Part shown: in pieces, positions 29,567-36,184 of the stretch | Position numbering within the stretch: position 1 is the first letter of the stretch | Layout of the letters: each line of letters opens with the position of its first letter | DNA from: a virus | DNA: 37,722 nucleotides | Reading direction: 5' to 3' (one strand) | Virus record (IMG/VR): IMGVR_UViG_3300046811_000104 | Coordinates: 1-37,722 of that record | Notes under the pieces: model-generated | Told to the model about the DNA's origin: nothing | What the model saw: only the letters and a program-made list of their open reading frames with translations | Databases searched by the model: none | Program-made: the position numbers and the translations under genes

Positions 29567-29806
29567 ATGCGCGACCCCAATTCAACCCTCGGCGCCGCTG
29601 CGCTCACGGCCCTCAAGATCATGGAAGCAAAGCGGCGCGTATCGCCAACGCATGCCAAGGATGTGAAGGAGGCTAGACGACGCGCTTTCGAAGGTCCCGG
29701 CCGGCACATCGCAGAACCGCGCGACAAGGCACGCGACAAAGCGCGGGCCGAACGCGAGGCCGAAGCGGCGACGTGGATTCAGGAAGTGAGGAGTAGGAAG
29801 CGATGA
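29567..29806 (+). CDS. Small basic helical protein
   Basis: This encodes 79 residues, with AGGAGG five bases ahead of the ATG, directly after the tRNA-like element. It is rich in Arg, Lys, Ala and Glu: TLGAAALTALKIMEAKRRVS, then DKARDKARAEREAEAATWIQ. A charged single helix or coiled coil is likely, with possible nucleic-acid binding. No family is recognised. The stop overlaps the next ATG (ATGA). Confidence 0.6.
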   Translation: MRDPNSTLGAAALTALKIMEAKRRVSPTHAKDVKEARRRAFEGPGRHIAEPRDKARDKARAEREAEAATWIQEVRSRKR

Positions 29807-30117
29807 AGATCAACGGCGAGGAATGCGAGTTGGTGACGTCGTTCGCATCGTTACGGGCGGGCGATGTCGTTTGGATACTAGGCTGCGGCTGGTGCACCAA
29901 GCACCATCGTTATCTCTTGCTTTCCCTGAAGGAGATGGATACCGAGAGTCCTAACGGGGTCCTCGAAACAGAGACAGCATGGGAGGCCGTTCCTGAGCAG
30001 GAATGTGGGTCTGATTGCGTCGCTAAATCGTGCGCCGAGTCGGGAGAACTATACCGCGTTATCAATCCTCTCCTCGACGCCAAGCCCGTCACGCGCGCGA
30101 AGGAGCTGGCGCGATGA
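29803..30117 (+). CDS. Small hypothetical Cys-containing protein
   Basis: This encodes 104 residues from an ATG overlapping the previous stop. It begins with a beta-rich part (KINGEECELVTSFASLRAGD) and continues VVWILGCGWCTKHHRYLLLS, with a CxxC plus two His that could bind metal. Later Cys (ECGSDCVAKSC) add a second cluster. The local base composition is slightly less GC-rich than that of its neighbours. No family is recognised. Confidence 0.6.
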   Translation: MKINGEECELVTSFASLRAGDVVWILGCGWCTKHHRYLLLSLKEMDTESPNGVLETETAWEAVPEQECGSDCVAKSCAESGELYRVINPLLDAKPVTRAKELAR

Positions 30118-30299
30118 AACCGCGATTCATCGACCAGCGCTTGATCTCCATCCCGAAGCCAGGGTGGAAACCGGCGGGCAAGACGCCCACGCCAGCGCCG
30201 CACATCATTGTCATTGCCTATCTGGACACCGACGGCCGCCCCTGGCTCTACGACGATGACTTGGGCCTGCGTCGCCTCGATGCGCCCGACGAACCGTGA
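30114..30299 (+). CDS. Small hypothetical protein, last gene of the early operon
   Basis: This encodes 61 residues from ATG 30114, overlapping the previous stop (ATGA). It is Pro-rich at the N-terminus (SIPKPGWKPAGKTPTPAP) and then has strands with an aspartate turn (IIVIAYLDTDGRPWLYDDDL). No motif is recognised. It is followed by the long gene-free region before the integrase. Confidence 0.55.
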   Translation: MKPRFIDQRLISIPKPGWKPAGKTPTPAPHIIVIAYLDTDGRPWLYDDDLGLRRLDAPDEP

Positions 30300-30595
30300 C
30301 GCCCGTCATTGAACGTGCGAGCGGCGATTTCTTTCGCGAATTGTTGGTGAACATTGCGTCAAGACGCAGTGACCGAAACCGTAACCGACGCCCCATACGG
30401 TTTCGAAGCACGCGTCACCGTCGGGACTGACACCGCGGTCATCGCACATTCGAAACCTGTGTCGTTGGTGCATTGCGCTAGCTGACATTTGCTAGGCCGA
30501 CGTAAGGGCACACACAACTACCAAGACGCGCCAGAAGATTGGCGCGACAGTTCACGGCTCGGCTTTGGCGACGCTGAAGCCCCGGGGGTGGCCAG
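30300..30595. other. Gene-free repeat-rich region upstream of integrase (attP candidate)
   Basis: No convincing gene is present in this 296-base gap. It contains several repeats: CGAAACCGTA (30374-30383) and TACGGTTTCG (30396-30405), a perfect ten-base inverted repeat with a 12-base spacer, and another CGAAACC near 30451. TGCGTC-AA-GACGCA (30355-30368) is a near-contiguous palindrome. GTTGGTG-AA-CATTGCG (30343-30358) recurs as GTTGGTGCATTGCG (30464-30477). Inverted and direct repeats next to a tyrosine integrase are typical of core- and arm-type sites of an attachment site. The region is less GC-rich than the coding DNA. Confidence 0.45.
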
Positions 30596-31561
30596 GTGGA
30601 CGACGCAGAGCTGCGCGCGCTTCTAGCGGCGCAGGCACGACTCATAACGGAGCTGTCCGAGCGCATTGCGCCGACGCGCCCGTCTATCACCGTCGCCGAG
30701 CTCTACAGGACGTGCGAGATATCACAGCAGCATCGTCCCGGCTGGGTGACGTCCGCGCACCTACTGCGACCGCTGATCAAGCGCTGGGGCTCGCGTGACG
30801 TGGCCTCCCTTATGGTCGCCGACTGGACCGCCTACCGCGTCGAGCGCAGCGACTTGGCGGCGACCTCGCTGAACTCCGTCCTGGCCTGCCTGCTCGCAAT
30901 GGTGCGCTGGGGGAAACGCGAGGGGATGTATCCCGCGGTGCCCCAGCTGTGCGAGGCGAAGAGACTCAAGGCCAAGAAGCACAGGGAGAGCGCCACGACC
31001 GAGGAAGACGTCGAACACCTCCTGTTTGAGTCGGACCTGGCGCGGGACACGTTCATCATCTTGGCGGCGAACGATGCCGGGCTGAGGAATTCCGAGATAC
31101 GCCTACTCGAGCACTCCTGGGTGGACCGGGCGAGGCTGCAGATCAACCTGCCCGCAGCCATCACCAAGAGTCGTAGGGCGCGCTCTGTGCCCATCACGCG
31201 CCGCCTGCTTGCTTCTATCGACGCCCTGCCTCGAGACATCCGCTCGCCTCTTGTGCTGCGTTCTCCGCGCACGGGGGGCGCCTACTCGCGCAACTGGATG
31301 TCTATGATCTGGCGCGGGCTCGCCGAACGCGCCGAACTCAAGCCCGCCGCCGGGGAGAAGCGCGTACCGCTGCACTCTGGCCGTCGAGGCTATGCCACCC
31401 GGGCCGTCGAGCGCGGCGTGCGCATCGAGGTACTACAGCAGATTCTAGGTCACGCGAACCTTCAGCAGACGGCCGATTACGTCGCCTCGAGGCCGACCGA
31501 TCTAAGCTCTGCTCGTGAGACTTTTGAGCGCGGCATCGAGCGCGATCGCACGCGCCGCTAG
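30596..31561 (+). CDS. int: Tyrosine integrase
   Basis: This encodes 321 residues from GTG 30596. The N-terminal core-binding domain covers about residues 30-125 (SLNSVLACLLAMVRWGKREG). The catalytic domain shows every family residue: Arg164 in NDAGLRNSEIRLLEHSW, Lys191 in ITKSRRARSVPIT, His260-x-x-Arg263 in PLHSGRRGYATRAVERG, His286 in ILGHANLQQTADYV and the nucleophile Tyr295. It should catalyse integration of the phage at an att site, and makes the phage temperate. The length is a little short for phage integrases. A terminator follows the stop. Confidence 0.95.
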   Translation: MDDAELRALLAAQARLITELSERIAPTRPSITVAELYRTCEISQQHRPGWVTSAHLLRPLIKRWGSRDVASLMVADWTAYRVERSDLAATSLNSVLACLLAMVRWGKREGMYPAVPQLCEAKRLKAKKHRESATTEEDVEHLLFESDLARDTFIILAANDAGLRNSEIRLLEHSWVDRARLQINLPAAITKSRRARSVPITRRLLASIDALPRDIRSPLVLRSPRTGGAYSRNWMSMIWRGLAERAELKPAAGEKRVPLHSGRRGYATRAVERGVRIEVLQQILGHANLQQTADYVASRPTDLSSARETFERGIERDRTRR

Positions 31562-31569
31562 CCATTCTT

Positions 31570-31602
31570 GTACTGGCCGTCAACCCGCTAGTACGATTTT
31601 TT
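31570..31602 (+). terminator. Intrinsic terminator after int
   Basis: GTACTGGC (31570-31577) and GCTAGTAC (31587-31594) form an eight-base stem with one G-T pair and a nine-base loop, followed by GA and six T (31597-31602). It starts nine bases after the int stop and should end rightward transcription from int. It also separates int from the accessory operon that begins at 31858. Confidence 0.75.
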
Positions 31603-31792
31603 GCTGGTCGCAATACTGAACATGCGTGCGTTTCCAAGCGGTTACACTATGGAGCCGCCGCCATAGCTCTCTCGTATCAACTGTAAGCGAAATTCCCACT
31701 TGCAAGCATTCGAACGTCGTGCAAACTGGACAATACCCCCGATGAGTTTCACGACGATCGAAGAAGGCGGCCGCGCGCTCCTCGCTGCTCAT
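31580..31792 (-). CDS. Doubtful small zinc-finger-like protein
   Basis: This encodes 70 residues reading leftwards into the int terminator. It has GYCPVCTTFECLQVG near residue 20, and HSVTAWKRTHVQYC near residue 48, so C-x2-C plus H and C could bind zinc. GC content is lower than its surroundings. Against it, no ribosome site precedes the ATG and the end lies in the terminator. A perfect 11-base inverted repeat lies in its first third. The region is otherwise without an obvious gene. Confidence 0.3.
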   Translation of the reverse strand: MSSEERAAAFFDRRETHRGYCPVCTTFECLQVGISLTVDTRELWRRLHSVTAWKRTHVQYCDQQKIVLAG

Positions 31793-31798
31793 CGGGGG
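31736..31798. repeat. Perfect 11-base inverted repeat
   Basis: CCCCCGATGAG (31736-31746) and CTCATCGGGGG (31788-31798) are exact complements separated by 41 bases. They lie 60 bases before the start of the accessory operon at 31858. CTATGG (31647-31652) and CCATAG (31661-31666) form a smaller dyad nearby. They may bind a regulator, form a long RNA hairpin in the leader, or mark an element end. No matching ribosome or promoter hexamers were recognised. Confidence 0.55.
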
Positions 31799-31857
31799 AT
31801 GTTTCAGGGTTGCAGCGCGCCGTCTCCTTGGGTCGTTGTTGGACGGAGGTAGGTTCT

Positions 31858-32154
31858 ATGGCCACATCGCGCAAGTGCTTTACCAATTATAAAGTTGGTT
31901 CGCCCATTTCCCCACAGGTCGCAGGGGTGCGTTCCAGAAAGGTCGACGGGACGGCCGCCAAGGTGTTCCAGGCGGCTCTGACCTGCGGCCTGACAAAACG
32001 CCAGGCGGCCGAGCTCGTCGCGGCGACCATGGCGGCCGGCGCTACCGCGGCCCAGTCCCCCCTGGCCCGGGCCGTGGTCCAGGTCGAATGCGAGACGAAG
32101 ACACGCTCCCTGGTCATGGCCATCCGTGAGCGGAACGCGCGGAGAGCGGCGTGA
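31858..32154 (+). CDS. Small hypothetical protein, first in the accessory operon
   Basis: This encodes 98 residues from ATG 31858, with GGAGGT seven bases upstream. It has a basic N-terminus (MATSRKCFTNYKVG) and helical middle (LTCGLTKRQAAELVAATMAA) that could be a helix-turn-helix-like unit, then an alanine-rich stretch and a basic C-terminus (MAIRERNARRAA). It may bind DNA. No family is recognised. Its stop overlaps the next GTG. Confidence 0.65.
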   Translation: MATSRKCFTNYKVGSPISPQVAGVRSRKVDGTAAKVFQAALTCGLTKRQAAELVAATMAAGATAAQSPLARAVVQVECETKTRSLVMAIRERNARRAA

Positions 32155-32414
32155 AGACGGTCACAGTGGAAGTTCCGACCCTTGGCTGCTCTGGCTGCGA
32201 TCGAGACTTCAACGAGAACGAAACCGCCTATTGCCAAGAGTGCGCGGACGCCTACTGCGCCGAATCTGCGAGCGAAGCGGTCGCCGAAAAGCCGTCGGTG
32301 ACGAAAGAACTCCGGGACTGGGTCGCGCGCCGTCACCTCATGGGCCAAATCTCGCGCGAGGTCCGTGAGCAATTGGAGCTGTGCGCGGATGACATCGAGG
32401 CGGGCCATGGGTAA
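32151..32414 (+). CDS. Small zinc-ribbon-like protein
   Basis: This encodes 87 residues from a GTG overlapping the previous stop (GTGA). The N-terminal half has GCSGCDRDFNENETAYCQEC then ADAYC: two CxxC pairs about 13 residues apart, which form a plausible zinc ribbon. The C-terminal half is helical (TKELRDWVARRHLMGQISRE). No family is named. The protein overlaps the following gene by eight bases. Confidence 0.6.
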   Translation: MKTVTVEVPTLGCSGCDRDFNENETAYCQECADAYCAESASEAVAEKPSVTKELRDWVARRHLMGQISREVREQLELCADDIEAGHG

Positions 32415-32823
32415 GGGCAAATCGAGCTGGTGGATCAAATGCACCCATCGCGGCTGTCTCTTCCAGCGCGACGAAATCGCGCTCAAGTCGGATGCTAAAC
32501 GCCACGCGACGGCGCATACGGACATTGGCGGCCCATCGCACGTCGTTGACGTACTGGAACGCGAGTCGTTGCCAACGACCGTTCGCGTAGGCGACAAAAT
32601 CAAGCTCAAAGAAGACGCAATCCTGGATTACAAAACAGCATGTGACCTGGCCGGTTACGACGTCGATTTACGCGCCGTTCGCGAGGTGATTCGGACTGAC
32701 CCATTCGGCACCGGCGGACGCACGCGGCTATACGTCGATGGACCGCCGTTCATGTTCTATCCGTCGGACGTGCAATTGGCCTGGTCGAACGACAAGGAAC
32801 GAAGAGAGGCTCTCGGCTTATGA
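32407..32823 (+). CDS. C2H2-like zinc-finger hypothetical protein
   Basis: This encodes 138 residues from ATG 32407. The N-terminus has CTHRGC, then about 15 residues and HATAH. This C-x4-C-x15-H-x3-H arrangement is close to a C2H2 finger but with a longer centre. A beta-rich part with VRVGDKIKLKEDAILDYKTA and YVDGPPFMFYPSDVQLAW follows. The final 11 residues, DKERREALGL preceded by N, recur almost exactly at the end of the next gene product. The stop overlaps the next ATG. Confidence 0.6.
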   Translation: MGKGKSSWWIKCTHRGCLFQRDEIALKSDAKRHATAHTDIGGPSHVVDVLERESLPTTVRVGDKIKLKEDAILDYKTACDLAGYDVDLRAVREVIRTDPFGTGGRTRLYVDGPPFMFYPSDVQLAWSNDKERREALGL

Positions 32824-33293
32824 GAAAGAAAAGACATGGACATACCCGAAGCGGCGGATGGATGTCACCGGAGTATTCATCCTGGCGCGCGGCTCGCGAT
32901 CGTTGCCGTAACCCCAATATCAAAAAGTGGTCAATATACGGCGGAGCCGGAATCACGTTTTGCACGCGGTGGGACTGCTTCGAAACTTTCCTATCTGACA
33001 TGGGTCCGAAGCCTACCCCACGTCACACCCTCGAACGCGTGAACAGTAAGGGCAACTATGATCCTGGCAACTGCGTATGGGCCACCTATGCCGCGCAGAA
33101 TCGGAATCGCTCCAGCAATCGTTACGTGACCATTGGCTCCGATACAAAGTGCATAGGCGAGTGGGCGGAGATCGTAGGAATCCATCGCAATAGCATGTAT
33201 GCGCGAATCGATCGCGGCCTGACCGGCGAAGCGCTCCTGGCTCCGCCCGGTCGGAACTCGGATAAGGAACGCCGGGAAGGGTTGGGGCTGTGA
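32820..33293 (+). CDS. HNH-type endonuclease-like protein with a borrowed tail
   Basis: This encodes 157 residues from an ATG overlapping the previous stop. It fits a familiar phage/bacterial homing-type family: PEYSSWRAARDRCRNPNIKK, YGGAGITFCTRWDCFETFLS, then PRHTLERVNSKGNYDPGNCV with WATYAAQNRNRSSN, and a C-terminal part (IGEWAEIVGIHRNSMYARID) like a helix-turn-helix. It probably nicks or cuts DNA. GC content is lower than its neighbours, suggesting recent arrival. Its last residues (SDKERREGLGL) match the tail of the upstream gene product, so the insertion may have duplicated that junction. Confidence 0.75.
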   Translation: MRKKRHGHTRSGGWMSPEYSSWRAARDRCRNPNIKKWSIYGGAGITFCTRWDCFETFLSDMGPKPTPRHTLERVNSKGNYDPGNCVWATYAAQNRNRSSNRYVTIGSDTKCIGEWAEIVGIHRNSMYARIDRGLTGEALLAPPGRNSDKERREGLGL

Positions 33294-33496
33294 TCTTCGA
33301 GGCCCTGCGCGACAAGCTCCTAACCCGCGGCCCCGGCGGTTTCGTGTACGACTCAGCCGAACTCGCAATCGGCTGCATCGTCGTCGGCGTGTATTCGCTC
33401 GCGTTGGGCACTGCGGCGATTGGCGGGGTCGTTGTGGGCGGGGTTGTTACGGCGGCGATGTGGGTTGGCGAGCTGGCGGAGTTTAGGGAGCGATGA
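33290..33496 (+). CDS. Small membrane protein
   Basis: This encodes 68 residues from a GTG overlapping the previous stop. After a polar start (FEALRDKLLTRGPGGFVYD), two adjoining apolar stretches, ELAIGCIVVGVYSLALGTAA and IGGVVVGGVVTAAMWVGELA, suggest one or two membrane passes with many Gly. The C-terminus is short and charged. The function is unknown. The stop overlaps the next ATG (ATGA). Confidence 0.55.
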   Translation: MIFEALRDKLLTRGPGGFVYDSAELAIGCIVVGVYSLALGTAAIGGVVVGGVVTAAMWVGELAEFRER

Positions 33497-34056
33497 CAAC
33501 CGTTGCGGCTTTGTTCGTTGCCAAGGGCGGCTGCTACTTCGGCCTCGACGGCGTTGACCCGTGGGATGAAGCGCGGGATGCGCGGCTGTACGCGGGGCCG
33601 TGGCCGGTCGTGGCGCATCCGCCGTGCGAGCGGTGGGGGGTGCAGTGGCATGGATGCCGGCCGGCGGGAGACCCGAAGCGCGGTGTCTTCGGCGCAGACA
33701 ACGGCTGCTTTTCGTTTGCCTTGGCGTGTGTACGCCGCTTTGGCGGCATCCTCGAGCATCCGGCGAAGTCGGGCGCCTGGGCGACGTTCGGACTACCAAT
33801 TCCGCCGGCGCAGGGCTGGGCCAAGGACGGCGACGACGGTTGGACGTGCTACGTCGAACAGGGGCATTACGGCCACCCTGCAAACAAGCCGACGTGGCTC
33901 TATGTCGTTGGCGATGAGCCGCCTGAATTGCGCTGGGGACCGAGCGGCGCCGGCCCCCTGACCGGTTCGCTATGGGATCGTCAAGGCGACAGGAGTAAGA
34001 CGCCGCCCGAGTTCCGCGACCTCCTACTCAGCATCGCCCGGAGCGCGCGCCGGTGA
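33493..34056 (+). CDS. Phage protein with HPPC motif (possible methylase-fold relative)
   Basis: This encodes 187 residues from an ATG overlapping the previous stop. The segment DEARDARLYAGPWPVVAHPP followed by CERWG is a block I have seen in many phage proteins. The PPC recalls the catalytic loop of cytosine-C5 methyltransferases. ALACVRRFGGILEHPAKSGA then corresponds to the next part of such a fold. The protein is too short for a complete methylase, and no AdoMet-binding glycine loop is obvious. Its activity is therefore open. The stop overlaps the next GTG. Confidence 0.6.
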   Translation: MTTVAALFVAKGGCYFGLDGVDPWDEARDARLYAGPWPVVAHPPCERWGVQWHGCRPAGDPKRGVFGADNGCFSFALACVRRFGGILEHPAKSGAWATFGLPIPPAQGWAKDGDDGWTCYVEQGHYGHPANKPTWLYVVGDEPPELRWGPSGAGPLTGSLWDRQGDRSKTPPEFRDLLLSIARSARR

Positions 34057-34961
34057 GCGGCTACACTAAACTGTTCGGTTCGATTCTGGCGTCCACCGTC
34101 TGGGAGTTGCCGCTAGCAACCAAGGTCGTTTGGATCACCATGCTCGCGATGGCGGACCGGCACGGCGAGGTGCAAGCCTCGGTGCCTGGCCTAGCCAAGT
34201 TCGCGGGAGTGACGCGCGAGCAGTGCGAAGCCGCGCTCGAGGCATTCCTGTCGCCCGACCCGGATTCTAGGACCAAGGAGGCCGACGGGCGCCGGCTCGA
34301 GGTGATCGACGGCGGCTGGCGTCTTATCAACCACGAGAAGTATTCGCAGCAGCTCTCGGCCGAGGACAGGCGCGAACGTGCCGCGGTTCGCCAGCAACGC
34401 TTTAGGGAGTCACACAAAGTAACGCTTAGTAACGCTTCGTCACGCCCCGTAGCGGACGGTAGCGCCTGTAACGACACTCAGACTCAGCTCAAGACGCAGA
34501 CACAGACAAAGAAAGAACCGGATATCTTGCCGACTGCGTCGGCGGGTTCGGTCGATTATCCCGGCGAGTTCGAGATCATCTGGGAGAAGACCGGCCGCCG
34601 AGGCGGGAAGTTCGCCGCAGCCAAAGCATGGAAGAAGGTCGGTAAGCCTTCATGGGTGGCTGTGCAAGCCAATTGGCGAGCTTATCTGCTATCCCAAAGG
34701 CCGATAGACGGTTTCGTTCAAGACCTCTCGTCATGGCTTAATGGTCGCGGCCATACGCAGGGTTGGTTGCCTGGGCAACCGAAGATCAATGGCAGACCGG
34801 CACCAGTGCGCGCTGCGCGCCCCTCAGGGCCTCCGGTCGCGATTGCCGAGGCGATGGGCCAGCGAGCCGCCAAAGACGCCGCACAGCTCGAACGGGAGCG
34901 TTTGGCGCAGGGTGAGGAGTTCAGGCGAAACAAGGAACGAGACGCGGGAGTAGGAACATGA
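34053..34961 (+). CDS. Replisome organiser-like protein
   Basis: This encodes 302 residues from a GTG overlapping the previous stop. The first 105 residues form a winged-helix pattern common to phage replication initiators: WELPLATKVVWITMLAMADR, VPGLAKFAGVTREQCEAALE and RLEVIDGGWRLINHEKYSQQ. A polar linker (residues about 125-160) follows, then a helical domain (FEIIWEKTGRRGGKFAAAKA, AVQANWRAYLLSQRPI) that could bind host helicase loader or helicase. The C-terminus is basic and disordered. No polymerase is encoded, so recruiting host replication proteins is its likely job. Confidence 0.65.
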   Translation: MSGYTKLFGSILASTVWELPLATKVVWITMLAMADRHGEVQASVPGLAKFAGVTREQCEAALEAFLSPDPDSRTKEADGRRLEVIDGGWRLINHEKYSQQLSAEDRRERAAVRQQRFRESHKVTLSNASSRPVADGSACNDTQTQLKTQTQTKKEPDILPTASAGSVDYPGEFEIIWEKTGRRGGKFAAAKAWKKVGKPSWVAVQANWRAYLLSQRPIDGFVQDLSSWLNGRGHTQGWLPGQPKINGRPAPVRAARPSGPPVAIAEAMGQRAAKDAAQLERERLAQGEEFRRNKERDAGVGT

Positions 34962-35437
34962 CATTACGCGTGATCCCGGTGACGCTGAAGCGAGCTAACG
35001 AATTTGTGGCTCACCATCATCGGCACAACAAGCCGTGCCGTGGGCACAAGTTCTCTCTTGCCGTCGCCGATGAGACGGGAATCCGCGGCGTTGCAATTTG
35101 CGGTAGGCCGGTGGCGCGTTTGCTCGATGACGGCCTGACACTCGAGATAAACAGGACGTGCACGGATGGGGCGTCAATGGCGAATGGCATGCTTTACGGT
35201 GCGGCGCGCGCAGCTGCGAAGGCCCTCGGATACCACCGCATAGTGACCTATTCGCAGGCTGGTGAAAGTGGAGCGTCGCTCAGGGGCGCCGGATTCGTCA
35301 GAAGCGCGGAGCTCGAGCCGCGCGGGTCCTGGGCTGACTGCACACAGGGCGAACTCAAGGCTATACGAGACCCGATTGGCACTGGCGGCGTTGCCCGCAC
35401 GCGGTGGGAAGTCATCTTTGGCGAGATCAAGCCATGA
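34958..35437 (+). CDS. XF1762-family protein
   Basis: This encodes 159 residues from an ATG overlapping the previous stop. It matches the XF1762-type phage family: FVAHHHRHNKPCRGHKFSLA, GVAICGRPVARLLDDGLTLE, INRTCTDGASMANGMLYGAA, then GYHRIVTYSQAGESGASLRG followed by AGFV. The fold is thought to be acyltransferase-like (GNAT), but no specific reaction is known to me. It is a common accessory gene in proteobacterial phages. The stop overlaps the next ATG (ATGA). Confidence 0.8.
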   Translation: MTLRVIPVTLKRANEFVAHHHRHNKPCRGHKFSLAVADETGIRGVAICGRPVARLLDDGLTLEINRTCTDGASMANGMLYGAARAAAKALGYHRIVTYSQAGESGASLRGAGFVRSAELEPRGSWADCTQGELKAIRDPIGTGGVARTRWEVIFGEIKP

Positions 35438-35595
35438 CCGATCCAAAGCTCACCGCCCAGCAGGCCCGGGAACGCGCGCGAAAGGCCAGCGAATACGTGA
35501 TGGCCCTGCGCGCGCTACTCGGCCAGGCGATGCGGGACGAACTCGAGGCGAACAAGGCGAAACGAGAGGCGGAAGCGAAGGAGGCGAGAGGATGA
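35434..35595 (+). CDS. Small charged helical protein
   Basis: This encodes 53 residues from an ATG overlapping the previous stop. It is nearly all charged and Ala-rich helix (QQARERARKASEYVMALRAL, then RDELEANKAKREAEAKEARG). It could form a coiled coil with a neighbour. No family is recognised. The stop overlaps the next ATG (ATGA). Confidence 0.55.
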   Translation: MTDPKLTAQQARERARKASEYVMALRALLGQAMRDELEANKAKREAEAKEARG

Positions 35596-36167
35596 AACTC
35601 ATTACCGACGACGGGCAAGAGCACAAGATCATTTCGCGCCGACAAGCGCGCCGGCTGATTCGAGAGCTTGTCCCGCCCGATGACCAGTGCGGACCGAAGA
35701 CAGGCAAGCACGTCGCAAAGGTCTCGAGCGGCCGAATCGTGCGTTACGCCTATCGGTTCATCGACCACGGCCAGGTGTACCAAGGTCCGTGCCGTGAGAC
35801 CGAGGCCGAAGCCGTCGAGGACTGGGAGCGGCTGCAAGTGCGCACGCCAATCGCGCCGTCCGCGCTCAAGACGCGTTCATCCGAAACGCGGGCCCTGATG
35901 TCGATGGCGCGGCGTAACGCTTACCAGGCCGCGCTGGCTGCGAAGGGCGAGGTAAAACTTGGTCCACCCACCTGCCGAGGGTGCGGGGCCGTTGGGCACC
36001 GCGCGTCGTTTTGCCCGGCAAGCGGCTGGGTCAAGAGCATCTACGTGCCGAAGAAAAAGAGCCAGACGCATCACTGCTCGTTCTGTGCCGCGCAAGGGCA
36101 CAACGCCATGACGTGCCAGAAGCGCCGTGCTGCGATTGGCGAACGGTTGCGCAGGCGAGCGGCATAA
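35592..36167 (+). CDS. Protein with two CCHC zinc knuckles
   Basis: This encodes 191 residues from an ATG overlapping the previous stop. The N-terminus has a basic region (HKIISRRQARRLIRELVPPD). The C-terminal half has two exact retroviral-type C-x2-C-x4-H-x4-C knuckles: CRGCGAVGHRASFC (128-141) and CSFCAAQGHNAMTC (162-175), separated by a linker with YVPKKKSQ. The tail is Arg/Lys-rich. Such knuckles bind single-stranded nucleic acid, so a nucleic-acid chaperone or RNA-binding role is reasonable. I know of few phage proteins with a tandem pair. No other domain is recognised. Confidence 0.7.
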   Translation: MKLITDDGQEHKIISRRQARRLIRELVPPDDQCGPKTGKHVAKVSSGRIVRYAYRFIDHGQVYQGPCRETEAEAVEDWERLQVRTPIAPSALKTRSSETRALMSMARRNAYQAALAAKGEVKLGPPTCRGCGAVGHRASFCPASGWVKSIYVPKKKSQTHHCSFCAAQGHNAMTCQKRRAAIGERLRRRAA

Positions 36168-36184
36168 TCAGCTAGGATTGGAGC

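Noticed and set aside
29567-29806. Histone-like or terminase small subunit identity for the basic helical protein
   Set aside because: Composition alone is not enough. There is no helix-turn-helix and it lies in the early operon away from packaging genes.
33493-34056. Complete cytosine-C5 methyltransferase
   Set aside because: Only an HPPC loop resembles the catalytic motif. The AdoMet-binding loop and the target-recognition region are missing and the protein is too short.
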